Below, piece after piece: positions 5,413-7,435 of a DNA stretch of 7,435 nucleotides (position 1 is its first letter; each line of letters opens with the position of its first letter). Position numbers and translations under genes: made by a program. The notes beneath the pieces were generated by a model. It did no database searches. It saw only the letters and a list, made by a program, of their open reading frames with translations, and was not told the origin of the DNA. Source of the DNA: Chloroflexota bacterium (GTDB taxonomy: Bacteria > Chloroflexota > Dehalococcoidia > Lucifugimonadales > JADFKI01); NCBI GenBank assembly GCA_024648655.1, contig JAGGDZ010000300.1, positions 1-7,435 on the forward strand, given 5' to 3'.

Positions 5413-5444
5413 CACATGACACCTTTGGCACACGACACCTTTGG
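5413..5444. repeat. 16-bp tandem duplication causing the ISAs1 frameshift
   Basis: CACATGACACCTTTGG (5413-5428) is followed directly by CACACGACACCTTTGG (5429-5444), one base different. Removing one copy joins SHDTFG to RVFSRIDP in one frame and restores the family sequence. This duplication is therefore the frame-breaking lesion. Confidence 0.92.
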
Positions 5445-5616
5445 GCGTGTGTTTTCCAGAATAGACCCCGTTCAGTTTCAGAGAAGTTTCGTAGATTGGG
5501 TCAAGGGCATCAGCGAACTGACGCAAGGCGAGGTCATAGCGATAGACGGCAAAACGTTGAGACGCTCTCACGACAGCAGTCGCGGCAAAGCGGCTATTCA
5601 CATGGTCAGGAGCTAA

Positions 5617-5878
5617 TATCGAAAATTGTGGAAGCGGAGACAGTCTATGTTGTGCACAGAGACTGTAAGGAGCGTCGCAGGCAATGGGAACGGCCACCAC
5701 AGCCTGCCCCGTACTGGGTACGGAGACGAAGCCGAGGAGCCGGTCAAGCCGAAGGGCCGCAAGAGTAAGCCTCAGCCCGCAAGCCTCTCGATGTTTGAGT
5801 GGGCGCTTAGAGATGTTTGAGTGGGCGCTTAGAATGGAGGAGGAGCGAGAGAAAAAGACCTTGAGCTCGGGACGCTAG
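5617..5878 (+). pseudogene. C-terminal fragment of an unidentified gene, broken by a 22-bp duplication
   Basis: After the ISAs1 match stops, an open frame begins beyond the TAA at 5614-5616. It reads NGHHSLPRTGYGDEAEE, KPKGRKSKPQPASLSMFEWAL, then RDV and a stop at 5818-5820. A second frame repeats MFEWAL and continues RMEEEREKKTLSSGR to the TAG at 5876-5878. Removing one copy of the duplication joins these into a tail: a basic, proline-containing linker, then an amphipathic 'MFEWAL..EEERE' helix ending in a basic GR. I have an impression of similar C-terminal tails in Chloroflexota proteins but cannot name the family. The N-terminal part is missing, probably lost when this segment was joined to the ISAs1 remnant at about 5607-5617. 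It may be another mobile-element gene. Confidence 0.5.
5790..5833. repeat. Perfect 22-bp tandem duplication
   Basis: Positions 5790-5811 and 5812-5833 are identical; each copy starts GATGTTTGAGTGGG and ends CTTAGA. The unit is not divisible by three, so the second copy throws the reading frame into a stop at 5818-5820. Perfect identity implies a recent event. Confidence 0.95.
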
Positions 5879-5947
5879 ACCGGAACGAACAGGGGGAGGG
5901 CACCAGCGATGCCCTCCCCCTGCTGTTCATGTGTACGGTCTTTTTCT
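5850..5947. repeat. Outer inverted repeat nested around the terminator hairpin
   Basis: AGAAAAAGACC (5850-5860) is the exact inverse of GGTCTTTTTCT (5937-5947). The arms are 76 bp apart and enclose the GC-rich hairpin at 5890-5922. The A-tract on the left and T-tract on the right would put U-runs on the downstream side for transcripts from either direction, though 15-30 bases from the inner stem. Confidence 0.8.
5890..5922. terminator. Strong GC-rich hairpin, probable bidirectional terminator
   Basis: CAGGGGGAGGGCA (5890-5902) pairs perfectly with TGCCCTCCCCCTG (5910-5922) around a 7-base loop, a 13-bp stem with eleven GC pairs. It lies between the convergent ends of the pseudogene at 5878 and the surface-protein gene at 5987, where a shared terminator is expected. 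No U-run follows directly. The T-tract at 5941-5945 and the A-tract at 5851-5855 belong to the outer repeat. Confidence 0.7.
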
Positions 5948-5986
5948 GTTGCCCGAAATAAGGACGGAGATCGGCGCCGGTCGTCC

Positions 5987-7435
5987 CTACTCCGTGGGCG
6001 TTGCCACGACCGCCTCCGAGTATTCGGATAGCGAACCGTTGCGCACCTGTACCTGGAACCGGTAGGTTTCCCCGTTGGTAAGCTCGCCCACCACGTGACT
6101 CATTGACGGGCCGACCGTGACGTATGTATACGTCCACCACACGGGCGACAGCGCACAGTCCGCGCCCTGGCAGTACCGGTAGAGGTATCTGTCGATGGCA
6201 TTGCCCTCGTTGGACGGCTCGCTCCAGCGCAGTGTCACCTGGCCGTCCCCCGCCTCGGCGGTAAGGTCCGTTACCATGCCTGACGGGACCTGCCCGTGCC
6301 TGGCACTGGCCCCATTCTGGTTGGACGGCTGTCCGGCAATTCCCATCGCATCCACCGCCCGTACCTGGAAGCGATACTCGCCGCCCGGCGTCAGGCCCCG
6401 TACGTAGTAGTACACGGTCTCGACCTTAGATCCCTCGCCCTTTACCTCGTACAGGTCGGTCTTGCTCTCGGAGAAGCGCTGCCAGGATGCCGTGGCCGGG
6501 TCGCAGTCTCTGCCTTCGCACAAACGCAGGTCGTAGTGGGTGATTGGCGCGCCGCCGTCGGTAGGAGCGGTCCAAATGAGCTGGACCAGCCCGTTGCCCG
6601 GACCCGGCTCGGCCTGAAGGTCGGCGATGCTCATGCTCCCCGGCGGCACGCTACCGGGCGCGTGAGTGCTCCCGCTGCCCGATGCTGACCAGGGACTGTC
6701 CCCCTCGGCGTTGGAGGCGCGCACCTGCACCTCATACGTTGTGTCGGCGTCCAGGCCACTTATCTGGGCGCTGGTCCCGCTCACGTCCCGGGGTCCATCT
6801 TCCCAGCCGCCGCCGTTATGTTGGTAGCGCAGGTCGTAGCCCTCGATGGCAGGCTTGCCCGCGTTGTCGGGCGCACTCCAACTCACGTCCAGCTTGTCCG
6901 TTTCTGCAGGAGCGGCCGTCACCTCAGGCGCGGCAGGCGCAGACGGAGGCTCCTCTTGGTCGTTGACATCGATGGTCACGGTGATAGTATCGCTGCCGTC
7001 GTTGCCGTCGTCCACCGTCACCTCTACCGTGTAGCTGTAAACATCCTCGTAGTCCAGCGCCGACCTTGCCTGCAGCTGGCCGCTGCTTTCCACGATGCTG
7101 AAGGAGGATGCGTCGGGTCCGCCCAGGCTGTAGGTCAGGTCGTCGCCGTCGTCGTCGGTCGCAGCGATGGGACTGCCGATGTCGCTGCCCGCAGGCGTGT
7201 TTTCGACTACGCTGCGCGACGCCGTGTCCCCGTCCTCGAAGACTGGGGCGCTGTTCGACGCCGTATCCCCATCCGGGGCGAGCAGGGTGTTGTACGCTTC
7301 CAAGGATTTGGCGGTTGCCACGACCGGATCTAACACCTGTGCGAACGCGCTCGTTGCCTGCGCCGTCACGCCCTGTTCCGTGGGCGTTGCGACTACCACC
7401 TCGGAGAACTGGGACTCGGTGTTGTTGAAGGCAAC
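5987..7435 (-). CDS. C-terminal part of a cadherin / fibronectin type III surface protein
   Basis: The last 482 residues of a protein whose start lies beyond the right edge; the frame is open from 7435 to TAG 5987-5989. It begins at the end of an upstream FN3-like domain (SEVVVATPTE, about residues 11-20). A linker follows, then a cadherin repeat (about 62-160) with VVENTPAGSDIG, ATDDDGDDLTYSL, FSIVESSGQL, ALDYED and a closing TIDVND, the usual Ca2+-binding acids. Three FN3 domains follow (about 164-258, 268-378, 384-482), each with the core Trp (SWSAP, IWTAP, RWSEP) and the Y.FQVR / YEVQVR strand. Such modules serve in adhesion or extracellular scaffolds. There is no C-terminal anchor, sorting signal or membrane segment, so any anchor or catalytic part must be N-terminal. 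FN3 domains 2 and 3 hold the only four cysteines, in matching C-x4-C pairs. The gene looks more GC-rich than its neighbours and ends before a strong terminator. Confidence 0.9.
   Translation of the reverse strand, partial: VAFNNTESQFSEVVVATPTEQGVTAQATSAFAQVLDPVVATAKSLEAYNTLLAPDGDTASNSAPVFEDGDTASRSVVENTPAGSDIGSPIAATDDDGDDLTYSLGGPDASSFSIVESSGQLQARSALDYEDVYSYTVEVTVDDGNDGSDTITVTIDVNDQEEPPSAPAAPEVTAAPAETDKLDVSWSAPDNAGKPAIEGYDLRYQHNGGGWEDGPRDVSGTSAQISGLDADTTYEVQVRASNAEGDSPWSASGSGSTHAPGSVPPGSMSIADLQAEPGPGNGLVQLIWTAPTDGGAPITHYDLRLCEGRDCDPATASWQRFSESKTDLYEVKGEGSKVETVYYYVRGLTPGGEYRFQVRAVDAMGIAGQPSNQNGASARHGQVPSGMVTDLTAEAGDGQVTLRWSEPSNEGNAIDRYLYRYCQGADCALSPVWWTYTYVTVGPSMSHVVGELTNGETYRFQVQVRNGSLSEYSEAVVATPTE

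Larger units (their letters stand above)
5184..5616 (+). pseudogene. ISAs1-family transposase, frameshifted and truncated
   Basis: The ATG at 5184 follows a modest AGAAGAG ribosome site. Frame 1 encodes IEDPRSDSGKRHDLMDIISI, CVEGWSDVGLFGKSK and WLKRFLKLPNGIPSHDTFG, the N-terminal helical domain (DDE_Tnp_1-associated) of ISAs1/H-repeat transposases. At 5413-5444 a 16-bp tandem duplication shifts the frame. The family sequence then resumes in a second frame: RVFSRIDPVQFQRSFVDWVK, GEVIAIDGKTLRRSHD and RGKAAIHMV. AIDGKTLR carries the first catalytic aspartate (about residue 116 once the frame is repaired). The match ends abruptly at about 5607, followed by RS and a TAA (5614-5616). About 135 of a usual 370 or so residues remain, without the second and third catalytic acids. 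The gene is dead by both frameshift and loss of its 3' part. Where the family match stops, unrelated sequence begins. Confidence 0.88.

Noticed and set aside
5632..5676. ACAGTCT...AGACTGT inverted repeat as a possible RNA structure.
   Set aside because: Only 7 bp with a 13-base loop, inside decayed coding sequence, without a T-tract or conserved RNA features.
6818..7333. Val/Arg-rich plus-strand frames opposite the cadherin/FN3 gene.
   Set aside because: They arise from antisense reading of GC-rich Asp/Gly codons; no domain pattern.
1..7435. CRISPR arrays, tRNA genes, riboswitches (including a TPP riboswitch near thiL) and toxin-antitoxin pairs.
   Set aside because: I looked for regularly spaced repeats, cloverleaf arms, the conserved THI-box core upstream of thiL and paired small genes, and saw none.

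Overview
The window reads as accessory DNA from an uncultivated environmental bacterium. The best guess is Chloroflexota (marine, sponge-associated or SAR202/Dehalococcoidia-like). This rests on the style of the cadherin/FN3 surface protein, the lipoprotein efflux adaptor with a very long coiled coil, the Shine-Dalgarno usage, and remembered resemblance of several proteins to that group. No rRNA or phylogenetic marker is present, so the placement is an inference.

Layout from left to right: (1) 1-390, minus: the N-terminal 130 residues of a protein with a beta-galactosidase-like jelly-roll domain, running off the left edge, with a recognisable promoter just upstream. (2) 458-1043: a 586-bp element bounded by perfect 22-bp terminal inverted repeats. 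It holds only the two ends of a DDE transposase gene, so it is an internally deleted, MITE-like derivative. (3) 1126-1596, plus: a VOC-superfamily protein with an extradiol-dioxygenase-type metal triad and a very good sigma70-like promoter. (4) 1620-2645, minus: thiL, thiamine-monophosphate kinase, converging on the VOC gene with only 23 bp between the stop codons. (5) 2840-4963, minus: a large lipoprotein periplasmic-adaptor (HlyD/MFP) protein with a duplicated coiled coil and an unusual Trp-rich insert. No transporter partner is next to it. (6) about 5050-5878: a graveyard holding a frameshifted, truncated ISAs1-family transposase, followed by the C-terminal scrap of a second unidentified gene. 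(7) 5850-5947: nested inverted repeats forming a strong probable terminator. (8) 5987-7435, minus: the C-terminal 482 residues of a secreted or surface protein with a cadherin domain and three fibronectin type III domains, running off the right edge.

The genes do not form an obvious pathway. Only the adaptor and thiL lie in tandem, 194 bp apart, and they share no clear function. The most notable structural theme is an unusual number of short perfect or near-perfect tandem duplications (9, 11, 11, 15, 16 and 22 bp). Two of them broke reading frames, one sits on the thiL start codon, and two lie in promoter-like DNA. I found no convincing new multi-gene system, RNA gene or CRISPR array.
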